Assembly (NCBI GenBank): GCA_016303035.1
Contig: JAEDML010000006.1
Location: 1-14,890 of the forward strand
Source of the DNA: Clostridiaceae bacterium
GTDB taxonomy: Bacteria > Bacillota > Clostridia > Oscillospirales > Acutalibacteraceae
Reading direction: 5' to 3'
Length of the DNA: 14,890 nucleotides
Part shown: in pieces, positions 6,463 through 14,303 of the stretch
Position numbering within the stretch: the first letter of the stretch is position 1
Layout of the letters: every line of letters begins with the position of its first letter
Notes under the pieces: model-generated
What the model was told of the DNA's origin: nothing
Database searches by the model: none
What the model saw: only the letters and a program-made list of their open reading frames with translations
Position numbers and translations under genes: made by a program

Positions 6463-8310
6463 TTACTGTTCTGCGGAAGTCTCCATAATACCGCGGAATT
6501 CTTCGCCCGAAATCTTTTCGTTTTCAAACAGCCGCTTTGCAACCTCGTGAAGCTTCGGCATTGCGTTATTCAAAAGCTCAAGCGCCTTTTTATACTGAGA
6601 CATAACAACGTTTTCAATTTCATCGTCAATAGCCGCGGCAGTCTTTTCGGAATAATTCGGGGTAGATGAAAAATCCCTGCCGAGGAAGACTTCGTTATTG
6701 TCGTGACCGTAGGTTACAAGTCCCAGTCGGTCGCTCATACCGAACTTGGTGACCATCTTGCGTGCAAGGTCGGTCGCACGCTCAATATCGTTGGAAGCGC
6801 CTGTGCATACATCATCCTGCGTAAGCTGCTCCGCGGCGCGTCCGCCTAAGAGCGAGCAAATCTGTTCGAGCATCTGATTGCGCGAGGTGTGACCCTTTTC
6901 TTCGCTCGGAAGATACATAGTATAACCTGCCGCCATACCTCTTTGAATAATCGAAATTTGGTGAACGGGGTCCTGAGTAGGCAGGAAGTAGGATACAACG
7001 GCGTGACCTGCTTCGTGATAAGCGGTAACCATTTTATCCTTATCAGAAACAATGTGGGATTTCTTTTCTGCACCCATTACTACCTTAATGGTAGCCTCCT
7101 CAATCTCCTGCTGTGTAATTGCCTTTTTACCGTGGCGAACCGCAAGCAAAGCCGCCTCGTTAAGCAGGTTTTCAAGATCCGCACCCGTAAATCCCGAAGA
7201 AGATTTGGCTATGGTAGCGAGGTTTACATCGGGACCTAACGGCTTTCCGCGAGAATGAACCTTGAGTATTTCCTCCCTGCCCTTTACATCGGGATAGTTT
7301 ACGGTTATCTGACGGTCAAAACGGCCGGGACGAAGAAGCGCCTTATCAAGTATGTCGGGTCGGTTGGTGGCGGCTATAACGATAACTCCCTCGTTAGCGC
7401 CGAAGCCGTCCATTTCCACAAGCAGCTGATTCAAGGTCTGCTCGCGCTCATCGTGTCCTCCGCCGAGACCTGCGCCGCGCTGGCGTCCTACGGCGTCTAT
7501 TTCATCAATAAATACGATTGACGGAGCTTCCTTCTTGGCCTCGCCGAATAAATCGCGCACACGCGAAGCGCCTACGCCGACAAACATCTCAACAAAATCC
7601 GAACCCGAAATTGAGAAGAAAGGAACATTGGCTTCGCCTGCAACCGCTCTTGCAAGCAGGGTTTTACCGGTTCCGGGAGGGCCTACAAGCAGAACGCCTT
7701 TAGGAATTCTTGCGCCTAAATCGTTGAACTTTTTGGGGTCCTTAAGGAAATCGACAATCTCTGCCATTTCCTCTTTCTCTTCGTCAGCGCCGGCGACATC
7801 GGCAAAGGTGGTTTTCTTTCGACCGTCCGCCTTTTTGACCTTAGCTTTGCCGAAGCCCATAGTTTTATCTGCACCCATTGAAGCATTCATACGCTTCATA
7901 ATGAATATCCAGAATATAATCATAACCGCAAGTAAAATTACGGTGGGCAGCATACTTACAAGCCACGACGCCTGACCGCCGCTCTTGTAATCGTATTTTA
8001 TTACCTTATCGGTGCCCTTGTTTTCCTCGTTGATTTTTAAAACGGCGTCGTTGACATCGTTATAAAAAATCGAAGCATCGGCCACGGTATAATGATATGT
8101 CTTACCGTCATCGCGCTTGACATAGGTGAAATCACCGCTGTAAAGATTAAGCTGATATTCCGAAATCTCGTTATTCTTAACCATATCAACGATTTCGTAA
8201 TATCTGGTTTCGTTGGTGCTTTTGGAAAGCTGGGAAACCGCAAGGATAGACAGAATCAACACAATGGGTATTCCGATATACAAAAGCACATTTCTGATAT
8301 TTTTATTCAA
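6463..8310 (-). CDS. ftsH: ATP-dependent zinc metalloprotease FtsH
   Basis: FtsH is a membrane-anchored AAA+ protease that extracts and degrades membrane and regulatory proteins. The 615-residue protein has membrane segments at about 8-28 and 116-138 flanking an extracytoplasmic region. The AAA domain carries Walker A GPPGTGKT (210-217), Walker B IVFIDEID and the second region of homology with RPGRFDR. The M41 protease domain carries the zinc motif HEAGH (432-436) and the third ligand region TGASNDI. All catalytic residues are present and the length is normal. The start is a TTG at 8310. It is preferred because AAAGGAGAT lies 8 bases upstream, the next residues NKNIRN lead into the first membrane helix, and the position fits 17 bases after the hpt stop. 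It is the last gene of the rplI-dnaB-tilS-hpt-ftsH unit. The hpt-ftsH neighbourhood is conserved in many Firmicutes. Confidence 0.97.
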   Translation of the reverse strand: MNKNIRNVLLYIGIPIVLILSILAVSQLSKSTNETRYYEIVDMVKNNEISEYQLNLYSGDFTYVKRDDGKTYHYTVADASIFYNDVNDAVLKINEENKGTDKVIKYDYKSGGQASWLVSMLPTVILLAVMIIFWIFIMKRMNASMGADKTMGFGKAKVKKADGRKKTTFADVAGADEEKEEMAEIVDFLKDPKKFNDLGARIPKGVLLVGPPGTGKTLLARAVAGEANVPFFSISGSDFVEMFVGVGASRVRDLFGEAKKEAPSIVFIDEIDAVGRQRGAGLGGGHDEREQTLNQLLVEMDGFGANEGVIVIAATNRPDILDKALLRPGRFDRQITVNYPDVKGREEILKVHSRGKPLGPDVNLATIAKSSSGFTGADLENLLNEAALLAVRHGKKAITQQEIEEATIKVVMGAEKKSHIVSDKDKMVTAYHEAGHAVVSYFLPTQDPVHQISIIQRGMAAGYTMYLPSEEKGHTSRNQMLEQICSLLGGRAAEQLTQDDVCTGASNDIERATDLARKMVTKFGMSDRLGLVTYGHDNNEVFLGRDFSSTPNYSEKTAAAIDDEIENVVMSQYKKALELLNNAMPKLHEVAKRLFENEKISGEEFRGIMETSAEQ

Positions 8311-8327
8311 CTGGATATCTCCTTTCC

Positions 8328-8882
8328 TTATTCGGCGGAATAAACCCTGGGGTCAAGCACTCCGACATAAGGTAAATTTCTGTATTTTTCATTATAATCA
8401 AGGCCGTATCCGATTACAAATTCATCGGGAATGACCTTCCCCACATAATCAGCCGAAATATCTGCCTGACGGTTGGTCGGCTTATCAAGAAAAGCGCATA
8501 CCTTAATGCTTGCGGCGTTGCGGTCGCGAAGAACATTTTTAAGATAGGCAAGCGTAATGCCCGAATCGAGTATATCCTCCACAAGCAGTATATCGCACCC
8601 GTCGGGATTGATGTCCAAATCCTTTTTAAACTTTACAACGCCTGTGGTCTTTGAGCCGCTGTAGGAAGAAACCGCCATAAAATCAATCTGACAGTCACAG
8701 GTGATTTCACGCATTAAATCCGCCATAAAAACCACCGCACCCTTAAGCACGCTTACCAAAAGCAGTTTTTTGCCCTCGTAATCTCGTGAAATTTCGCGCC
8801 CCAAGCGTTTACAAATTTCTTTAATTTCCTCTTCGGTTACCAAAACCTTTTTAACATCGTCATTAAGTGACAAAATTAACAT
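8328..8882 (-). CDS. hpt: Hypoxanthine(-guanine) phosphoribosyltransferase
   Basis: This cytoplasmic purine-salvage enzyme joins hypoxanthine or guanine to PRPP to give IMP or GMP. The 184-residue protein has the family's features in order: SVLKGAVVFMADLMR (44-58) with the phosphate-contacting LKG loop, the flexible loop SSYSGSKTTG (72-81), the PRPP-binding signature LLVEDILDSGITL (99-111) with acidic Glu102 and Asp103, and the purine-site region with FLDKPTNRQ and later FVIGYGLDY. The frame begins with ATG at 8882, three bases after the tilS stop. The ribosome site AAGGGG abuts that ATG with no spacer, so a TTG at 8873 (giving MSLNDDVKKVL, close to the usual HPRT start) may be the true start. 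The tight spacing to tilS and ftsH matches the conserved tilS-hpt-ftsH cluster. Confidence 0.95.
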   Translation of the reverse strand: MLILSLNDDVKKVLVTEEEIKEICKRLGREISRDYEGKKLLLVSVLKGAVVFMADLMREITCDCQIDFMAVSSYSGSKTTGVVKFKKDLDINPDGCDILLVEDILDSGITLAYLKNVLRDRNAASIKVCAFLDKPTNRQADISADYVGKVIPDEFVIGYGLDYNEKYRNLPYVGVLDPRVYSAE

Positions 8883-8886
8883 CCCC

Positions 8887-10209
8887 TTAAAATGCGTTTT
8901 TATCTTGCTCGACCGTTGTAATTTTAAGAATTTTTTCGGTTTTATCGGTCACTGCACAGCGTTCCGCAACGCCGATGCCGTAAATCCATATAACGCCCTT
9001 ATCGTCCGAAATAATCGGAATACAATCCCGAAGTTCTAACGGTATATGACATTCATTATACAGTTTTTTGAGGGTTTTTGTGGCGCCGCGGTTTTTAAGT
9101 CTTATACAGTCTCCCGGCTGCCTTGTCCTCACTACCGATTTTCCTACTATTTTATCACAGTCAAGCGAATTTTTTAATAACAAATTATTAACTTTTTGTC
9201 CCTTTTTGAACAAATTGTTATCAGCAATACTTGTTTTCACATCGAATACGGTATTATTCTGTATTTTTCGGCCCGACGGAACAATTTTAAGCAACGAATT
9301 TTTAACCTCTCCGCACATCTTTCCCGGCAAATTTATCCTGCCGCCGCTTTTTAACAGCTCAAAAATAAGGTTTATATGGCGATTATCAAGCGTAGACGCG
9401 CTTTTAGCTTCAAAAAGCCTTTTTAACGCGCTTTTTACTATCGCAGGTGGAAAGTCCGCATAATCCGAAACATCTAAATCGCCATCGGAATTAAGATGAG
9501 AAGAATAATACTTATCAACAGCCGCGTTAATAAAAGCATCGTCTTCCCTTAAAGACATTGCCGTTCTTATTATGCTATGCTCAACCGAGGGATTGATTTC
9601 TTTAAGCTGCGGTATTATACCGTGACGGATTTTATTGCGCGAATAATCGTCCGAAAAATTTGTACTGTCAGTAACATATTCAACGGCGTTTTTTTCGCAA
9701 TATTCTTCTACATCGTCACGGGTGCAAAGAATAAGCGGTCGAATAAAAATACCGCGCTTAGGCGGAATTCCGCAAAGACCTTTAAGCGATGTTCCCCTTG
9801 TAAGATTGAAAATAACGGTTTCAAGATTATCGCTAGCGGTATGTGCGGTGGCAACGGCGCCGCGGTTTATTCGTTCAAAAAAGCGATAGCGCATCTCCCT
9901 TGCCGCAAGCTCGGTGCTCAAACGGTGCTCTGCAGCGTATGCAGGAACATCGCCGCGCTCGGTTATAAGCTCAACCCCGAGCCGTTCGCATACGGATTCG
10001 ACAAAGCGTTCGTCACGGTAGGCCTCCTCGCCGCGTATCATATGATTAAAATGCGCGGCGGAAACCTCTATTCCCAGCTTATCTTTCAGAGAAACAAGCA
10101 CATATAAAAGCGACATTGAATCCGCTCCGCCCGAAAGCGCAACGGTAATGTGCTTTACCCCGTCAAGCAACTTAAAATTGTGTATTGCTTCTAAAACAAG
10201 CTTTTCCAT
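8887..10209 (-). CDS. tilS: tRNA(Ile)-lysidine synthetase TilS
   Basis: TilS uses ATP and lysine to turn cytidine 34 of the tRNA-Ile CAU anticodon into lysidine, so that it reads AUA. The 440-residue protein has the N-type ATP-pyrophosphatase loop SGGADS (26-31), the segment HFNHMIRGEEAYRDERFV, and the family motif TAHTASDNLETVIFNLTRGTSLKGLCGI. The C-terminal TilS_C region is seen in RQPGDCIRLKNRGATKTLKKLYNE. Length is normal. I chose the ATG at 10209 because it overlaps the dnaB stop (TAATG) and gives a start just ahead of the P-loop. A TTG further upstream at 10257 is in frame but adds residues unlike the family and has no ribosome site. Initiation probably depends on translational coupling, since the upstream Shine-Dalgarno match is weak. 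Confidence 0.95.
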   Translation of the reverse strand: MEKLVLEAIHNFKLLDGVKHITVALSGGADSMSLLYVLVSLKDKLGIEVSAAHFNHMIRGEEAYRDERFVESVCERLGVELITERGDVPAYAAEHRLSTELAAREMRYRFFERINRGAVATAHTASDNLETVIFNLTRGTSLKGLCGIPPKRGIFIRPLILCTRDDVEEYCEKNAVEYVTDSTNFSDDYSRNKIRHGIIPQLKEINPSVEHSIIRTAMSLREDDAFINAAVDKYYSSHLNSDGDLDVSDYADFPPAIVKSALKRLFEAKSASTLDNRHINLIFELLKSGGRINLPGKMCGEVKNSLLKIVPSGRKIQNNTVFDVKTSIADNNLFKKGQKVNNLLLKNSLDCDKIVGKSVVRTRQPGDCIRLKNRGATKTLKKLYNECHIPLELRDCIPIISDDKGVIWIYGIGVAERCAVTDKTEKILKITTVEQDKNAF

Positions 10210-11579
10210 TATCTGAACACATCCACCGAAGTAAACCGTGTATACTGGCCGTCCCAATAAAGGTCAACAGACCCTATTTCGCCATGGCGGTTTTTGGCAA
10301 CTATACATTCAGCCTGATTCGGATCTCCCTTATCCTGGTCGTCGTCCTTTTCGTTATCGTAATACTTTTCACGGTAGAGGAAAAGTACGATATCGGCGTC
10401 CTGCTCGATAGAGCCCGAATCACGCAGATCGGCAAGCACCGGCTTATGCGATTTACCCTTTGCCTCGGTTCCTCTCGAAAGCTGAGCGCAGGCAATTACC
10501 GGAACCCTAAGCTCCTTTGCCATTATCTTTAGATTACGCGTAATTTCGGATACCTCCTGAACACGGTTGTCAATAGGTCTTGCAGACTTCATCAGTCCCA
10601 GATAATCTATTATAACAAGGTCAACCTTACGCATACGGCGAAGCTTCGCCTTCATTTCGGGTACTGTTATTGTAGAGGTCTCGTCAAAGTATATATCCGC
10701 CTTTGAAAGATTTGCGCCTGCCTGAGCAAGCCTTGTCCACTCATCGGCGTCAAGCTCGCCTGTCCTCAGTTTCTCGCTTTTAATGCCGGCTTCGCTTGAA
10801 AGCATACGCTGAGCAAGCTGTTCCCTCGACATTTCAAGCGAGAAAAAGCAGACGGTTTTACCGCCGTTTACGGCAACATTGCGGGCTATGTTAAGTGCAA
10901 AGGAGGTTTTTCCCATACCGGGACGCGCTCCGAGAATGATAAGGTCGGATTTATTAAGTCCCGTAAGCATTTTATCAAGCGCGCCGATACCGCACGGTAT
11001 TCCGATATAATCCTCACGCGTTTCAGGATTGGAAAGCTTGGAAAGCCTGTCATAGGTTTCCGATTCTATAACCTGCTTAATATGGGTAAGTCCCGTAATG
11101 TCCCTACCCTCGCGTATTTCGTAAATGCGCTGTTCAGCAGAGTCCAGCAGCTTTCCGGAATCCATCGTATTTTCGTTGATATCCTTGATGATGTTCTGAG
11201 CGGCGCCCATAAGCGCGCGCGCATAATAACGCTCGCGTATAATGGCTACATATGTAAGAATATTTGCGGCGGAGGGCACTGTCTGAACAAGCTGGGTAAG
11301 ATATGCTTTACCTCCTGCTTCGTCATAAACTCCGTCCTTTTTGAGCTTTTCAAGCAACGAAATAAAGTCTATTGTCTGACTTAGCTCATACATCGAAGAT
11401 AAAGCGGTATAAATTTCTTTGTGCTGAGGAATATAAAAATACTCAGGCTTCATCTGTGTGGCAATTTCGTTAAGGCTCTTAGGGTCGATTATTATTGAGC
11501 CGAGAACCGCCTGTTCAGCCTCAACCGAATACGGCAAACGGCCGCCGTCAAGGTCAAAAATCAGATTTTCCTCACCCAT
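10209..11579 (-). CDS. dnaB: Replicative DNA helicase DnaB
   Basis: This is the hexameric 5'-3' helicase that unwinds DNA ahead of the replication fork (called DnaC in B. subtilis). The 456-residue protein has the N-terminal primase-interacting domain beginning LPYSVEAEQAVLGSIIID, a linker, then a RecA-like motor. The motor has Walker A GARPGMGKT (217-225), the H1a-type segment TVCFFSLEMSREQLAQRML, Walker B VDLVIIDYLGLM, and ACAQLSRGTEA followed by DLRDSGSIEQDADIVLFLYR. No intein or insertion interrupts it. The ATG at 11579 has GGAG 7 bases upstream and lies four bases after the rplI stop. The rplI-dnaB pair is conserved widely in Firmicutes. The stop codon overlaps the tilS start by one base, which points to coupled translation. 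Confidence 0.97.
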   Translation of the reverse strand: MGEENLIFDLDGGRLPYSVEAEQAVLGSIIIDPKSLNEIATQMKPEYFYIPQHKEIYTALSSMYELSQTIDFISLLEKLKKDGVYDEAGGKAYLTQLVQTVPSAANILTYVAIIRERYYARALMGAAQNIIKDINENTMDSGKLLDSAEQRIYEIREGRDITGLTHIKQVIESETYDRLSKLSNPETREDYIGIPCGIGALDKMLTGLNKSDLIILGARPGMGKTSFALNIARNVAVNGGKTVCFFSLEMSREQLAQRMLSSEAGIKSEKLRTGELDADEWTRLAQAGANLSKADIYFDETSTITVPEMKAKLRRMRKVDLVIIDYLGLMKSARPIDNRVQEVSEITRNLKIMAKELRVPVIACAQLSRGTEAKGKSHKPVLADLRDSGSIEQDADIVLFLYREKYYDNEKDDDQDKGDPNQAECIVAKNRHGEIGSVDLYWDGQYTRFTSVDVFR

Positions 11580-11583
11580 ATTC

Positions 11584-12024
11584 TTACTCCGTTACCTTTA
11601 CGGTAATTTTTGCGGTAATACCTGTATATAGCTTAATTTCAGCAGTATATTCACCGAAATTTTTAATATCGGCTACACTCATTTTCTTGCGGTCTATTAC
11701 TATATTCAGGCTTTCTTTAATCGCTTCGGCAATTTCCTTAGAGGTAACCGAGCCGAAAAGTCTGCCGTTGGAGCCTGCTTTTGCCTTTACCGTAACGGTC
11801 TTGCCGTCAAGCTTTGCGGCGGTGGCATTAGCGGCGTCGATTTCCTCCTTCTTATGATGAGCCTTCGCCTCCTCGCGGCTTTTAAGCTCCGATAAAGCGG
11901 AGCTGTCCGCAATTACTGCAAGATTTTTCGGAAGCAAAAAATTTCTCGCGTATCCGTCGGAAACCTGGCAAAGCTCGCCTTTTTTACCGTGTCCCTTTAC
12001 ATCTTCAAGCAATACTACCTTCAT
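11584..12024 (-). CDS. rplI: 50S ribosomal protein L9
   Basis: L9 binds 23S rRNA at the base of the L1 stalk and reaches out from the large subunit, helping hold reading frame. The 146-residue protein has the diagnostic N-terminal signature GELCQVSDGYARNFLLPKNLAVIAD (residues 16-40), a long connecting helix rich in Glu, Lys and Ala (about 45-75), and the C-terminal rRNA-binding domain with GRLFGSVTSKEIAEAI. Length is normal for the family. The ATG at 12024 is preceded by AAAAGGAGATAC at good spacing. It leads the tight group with dnaB, tilS, hpt and ftsH, and is separated from the RNase J gene by 61 bases that contain a strong hairpin. Confidence 0.97.
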   Translation of the reverse strand: MKVVLLEDVKGHGKKGELCQVSDGYARNFLLPKNLAVIADSSALSELKSREEAKAHHKKEEIDAANATAAKLDGKTVTVKAKAGSNGRLFGSVTSKEIAEAIKESLNIVIDRKKMSVADIKNFGEYTAEIKLYTGITAKITVKVTE

Positions 12025-12049
12025 AATATGTATCTCCTTTTAAAAATCT

Positions 12050-12084
12050 TTTATTTGCAGGACATTAAATGCCCTGCAAATAAA
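12050..12084 (-). other. 16-bp hairpin between the RNase J gene and rplI
   Basis: The minus-strand transcript can form a 16-bp stem (12084-12069 with 12065-12050), all paired with one G-U, closed by a three-base loop. It starts one base after the RNase J stop codon. Only about 25 bases separate it from the rplI start, including the ribosome site. No T tract follows directly. A run of five T begins a few bases further on. It could be a leaky terminator/attenuator, a stabilising 3' structure for the RNase J message, or a processing site. Confidence 0.7.
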
Positions 12085-12085
12085 G

Positions 12086-13984
12086 CTATACCTCCATAAT
12101 TATCGGAAGCACCATAGGACTTCTGTGGGTCCTCATATACAAGGACTTTGAAACTCCGTCCTTAATTTTTGTCTTTATGGTAGACCAGTCTCTTACATTG
12201 TTTATATAACAACGTTCAAGAATATCGCATACAAGCTCATGAATTTCGGTCATAAGCTCCTCCGATTCCTTTACATAAACAAATCCGCGCGATACGACAT
12301 CGGGTCCCGAAACCACTTCGCGGGTAGTGCCGTCGATAGATACCGCGACAACAATTATACCGTCGTCAGACAGATGCTTGCGGTCGCGAAGAACGATACT
12401 TCCGACATCTCCGACTCCCAGTCCGTCAACTAATACACGGCCTGCCTGTACCGTTTCGGAAACCTTGATACCGTCTCTTGAAACCTCGATAACGCTGCCG
12501 TTTGAAGAAATAAGAATATTCTTATCCCCTATACCCATCTGACGCGCAAGCATGGCGTGCTTCATCAAATGCTTTTGTTCGCCATGTAGCGGTATAAAGA
12601 ATTTCGGCTTAGTAACGCTCATCATCAGTTTAAGCTCTTCCTGACAGGCGTGTCCCGAAACATGGACATCGTACATACGCTCGTAAACAACATTGGCGCC
12701 GCGCTTCATAAGCTCGTTTACCACCCTGCTTACAAGCTTTTCGTTGCCGGGAATCGGGGTTGCCGAAATTATAATCATATCCCCCGGAATGATTTCAACC
12801 TGACGGTGGTCGGAAAATGCTATTCGGTGCAGTGCGGAAAGCGGCTCGCCCTGACTGCCGGTGGTTACAACTACCAGCTCCTGGGGGGAGTAGTTCTTTA
12901 TCATATCAATATCGATAAGCACATTATCAGGTACATTCAAATATCCGAGCTCTGCCGCAACATTAACTACATTTATCATACTTCTGCCCGAAACCGCAAC
13001 CTTACGGCGACAGCGCACAGCCTCGTCGATTATCTGCTGAATTCGGTGGATATTAGACGAAAAGGTAGCGACAATTATTCGGTGATTTTCTGCCTTTTTA
13101 AAGAGGTTTGAAAAGGATTCGCCGACAATTCTTTCGGATTGCGTAAAGCCGGGACGTTCGGAATTAGTAGAATCGGCCAGGAGCGCCAATACGCCCTGTT
13201 TTCCAAGCTCTGCGAATCTTCCTATATCTATAACCTGATCGTCAATAGGTGTTGTATCTATCTTAAAATCGCCCGTATGAATAACGGTACCTGCGTTGCA
13301 GGTGATTGCAAATCCCACGGCGTCGGGTATTGAATGGTTTACATGTATAAACTCAATTTCAAACTTGCCGAGCTTTATCTTCTCGCCGGGGTTTACAACA
13401 TTAAGCTTTGCGCTGCTTAACAGTCGGTGTTCCTTTAGTTTTCCCTCTATAAGTCCTATTGTAAGTCTTGTAGCGTAAATCGGAACATTGAAATTACGAA
13501 GCAGATAGGGTATTGCCCCGATATGGTCTTCATGACCGTGAGTAACCACAAGACCCTTAATTTTATCCTTGTTTTCAAGAATATATGAAAAATCCGGTAT
13601 TACGATATCGATTCCCGGCGTTTCCTCATCAGGGAACGACATTCCGCAATCGACAAGGAACATATCGCCGTCATACTCATATAAAGTAATGTTTTTACCG
13701 ATTTCGCCAAGCCCTCCGAGAGGAATAATCCTTATCGGCTTTGCAGGAACCTTTTTACGGTTATAACGGTTTTGAGAAGTATCTATTTGAGCAGGCTTAC
13801 GGTTCTGTACAGCCGTCTTTTTTTCGGCAGGCTTTCTTTTTATGGGCGTTGTACTTTTCTGCGCACCGGACGTATTCCTTTTTACCTGCTGCGGCTTAGA
13901 CTGCGTATTCCTTTTTACATACTTCTTTGCCGGAGAAGTACCCTCCGGCTTTTTATTTGCTGATTTGCCTTTCGTTTCATTCAT
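12086..13984 (-). CDS. rnj: Ribonuclease J (metallo-beta-lactamase/beta-CASP nuclease)
   Basis: RNase J combines 5'-3' exonuclease and endonuclease activity and acts in mRNA decay and rRNA maturation. The 632-residue protein has the conserved opening PLGGLGEIGKN (88-98), the zinc-binding HGHEDH (149-154) of the metallo-beta-lactamase core, further ligand regions NHSIPDAVG and HTGDFKID, the beta-CASP insert with IVATFSSNIHRIQQI, SGRSM and TTGSQGEP, then ISGHACQ-type VSGHACQEEL and PLHGEQKHL. A C-terminal domain ends the protein. About 75 residues precede the catalytic core compared with B. subtilis RNase J1. They are strongly basic (about 24 Lys/Arg against 4 acidic) and low in complexity, with VKRNT present twice. 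The ATG at 13984 follows GGAGG by 11 bases. The promoter lies at 14106-14135. The start is uncertain only in that the extension is poorly conserved. Confidence 0.96.
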   Translation of the reverse strand: MNETKGKSANKKPEGTSPAKKYVKRNTQSKPQQVKRNTSGAQKSTTPIKRKPAEKKTAVQNRKPAQIDTSQNRYNRKKVPAKPIRIIPLGGLGEIGKNITLYEYDGDMFLVDCGMSFPDEETPGIDIVIPDFSYILENKDKIKGLVVTHGHEDHIGAIPYLLRNFNVPIYATRLTIGLIEGKLKEHRLLSSAKLNVVNPGEKIKLGKFEIEFIHVNHSIPDAVGFAITCNAGTVIHTGDFKIDTTPIDDQVIDIGRFAELGKQGVLALLADSTNSERPGFTQSERIVGESFSNLFKKAENHRIIVATFSSNIHRIQQIIDEAVRCRRKVAVSGRSMINVVNVAAELGYLNVPDNVLIDIDMIKNYSPQELVVVTTGSQGEPLSALHRIAFSDHRQVEIIPGDMIIISATPIPGNEKLVSRVVNELMKRGANVVYERMYDVHVSGHACQEELKLMMSVTKPKFFIPLHGEQKHLMKHAMLARQMGIGDKNILISSNGSVIEVSRDGIKVSETVQAGRVLVDGLGVGDVGSIVLRDRKHLSDDGIIVVAVSIDGTTREVVSGPDVVSRGFVYVKESEELMTEIHELVCDILERCYINNVRDWSTIKTKIKDGVSKSLYMRTHRSPMVLPIIMEV

Positions 13985-14027
13985 TAAACAGTTTTCCTCC
14001 GAAAAATTGAATTTTGTATAGAAAATC

Positions 14028-14054
14028 TACGGCGTCACACACCCGACCGCCGTA
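14028..14054 (-). other. Hairpin in the RNase J 5' leader
   Basis: A 7-bp GC-rich stem (TACGGCG with CGCCGTA) closes a 13-base loop inside the roughly 115-base untranslated leader between the predicted promoter and the RNase J start. It lies about 25 bases before the ribosome site and stands out in otherwise AT-rich sequence. It does not match any riboswitch I know. It may shape message stability or translation. Confidence 0.5.
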
Positions 14055-14105
14055 AAAGTAAATATTAAATAATATATAATTATTTCAATATAGCATACAT
14101 TACTT

Positions 14106-14135
14106 ATTGTACATTTAAATCATAGTAAATGTCAA
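14106..14135 (-). promoter_or_regulatory. Sigma-A promoter for the RNase J (and probably downstream) transcript
   Basis: On the minus strand a perfect -35 TTGACA (14130-14135) and a -10 TACAAT (14106-14111) are separated by 18 bases in AT-rich DNA. Transcription would begin near 14099 and leave a leader of about 115 bases before the RNase J ATG. No other equally good promoter is visible before rplI, so it may drive the block down to ftsH by readthrough. Confidence 0.8.
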
Positions 14136-14199
14136 GCAATTTATATGCTTTATGTAGCGCTTAATAGAATTATTGCCGATTGAATTTTTATTATACGCA

Positions 14200-14303
14200 A
14201 AAAATAAAAATCCGCTCTCAGAAGAGAACGGTTAGAGAACGGTTTCCAGTCTGTCGAAACCTTGCAAAAAAATCCCGAACGCCAATGTTTGATGTCCTTA
14301 AGG
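14200..14303 (-). ncRNA. Candidate small RNA of about 100 nt ending in a strong terminator
   Basis: On the minus strand a perfect -10 TATAAT (14307-14312) is followed by about 100 bases without a credible reading frame. These include a hairpin GGTTTC/GAAACC (14241-14261) and then an 8-bp terminator stem (14212-14219 with 14224-14231, one G-U, loop of four) followed by ATTTTTATTTTTT. An 11-base unit, AGAGAACGGTT on the plus strand, is repeated in exact tandem (14223-14244), so two alternative left arms exist for the terminator. No minus-strand gene lies between this terminator and the last gene's own terminator, which is why an independent transcript is likely. The -35 is poor. I do not recognise the family. 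Confidence 0.45.

Noticed and set aside
7535..7975. A 146-codon open frame on the plus strand opposite ftsH
   Set aside because: Antisense shadow of a strongly conserved AAA+ domain.
9068..9463. A 131-codon open frame on the plus strand opposite the tilS 3' half
   Set aside because: No ribosome site and no family resemblance. The minus-strand gene fully explains the sequence.
9577..10107. A 176-codon open frame on the plus strand inside tilS
   Set aside because: It lies fully opposite a clear tilS gene, has no ribosome site, and encodes nothing recognisable. It is a by-product of codon bias on the other strand.
10210..10257. TTG at 10257 as the tilS start
   Set aside because: It would overlap dnaB by 49 bases, adds 16 residues unlike the family, and has no ribosome site. 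The ATG overlapping the dnaB stop is far more likely.
6463..13984. A novel gene system hidden in the minus-strand block
   Set aside because: Every reading frame in it belongs to a well-known housekeeping family at normal length, with 61 bases or less between genes, so there is no room for an extra gene.
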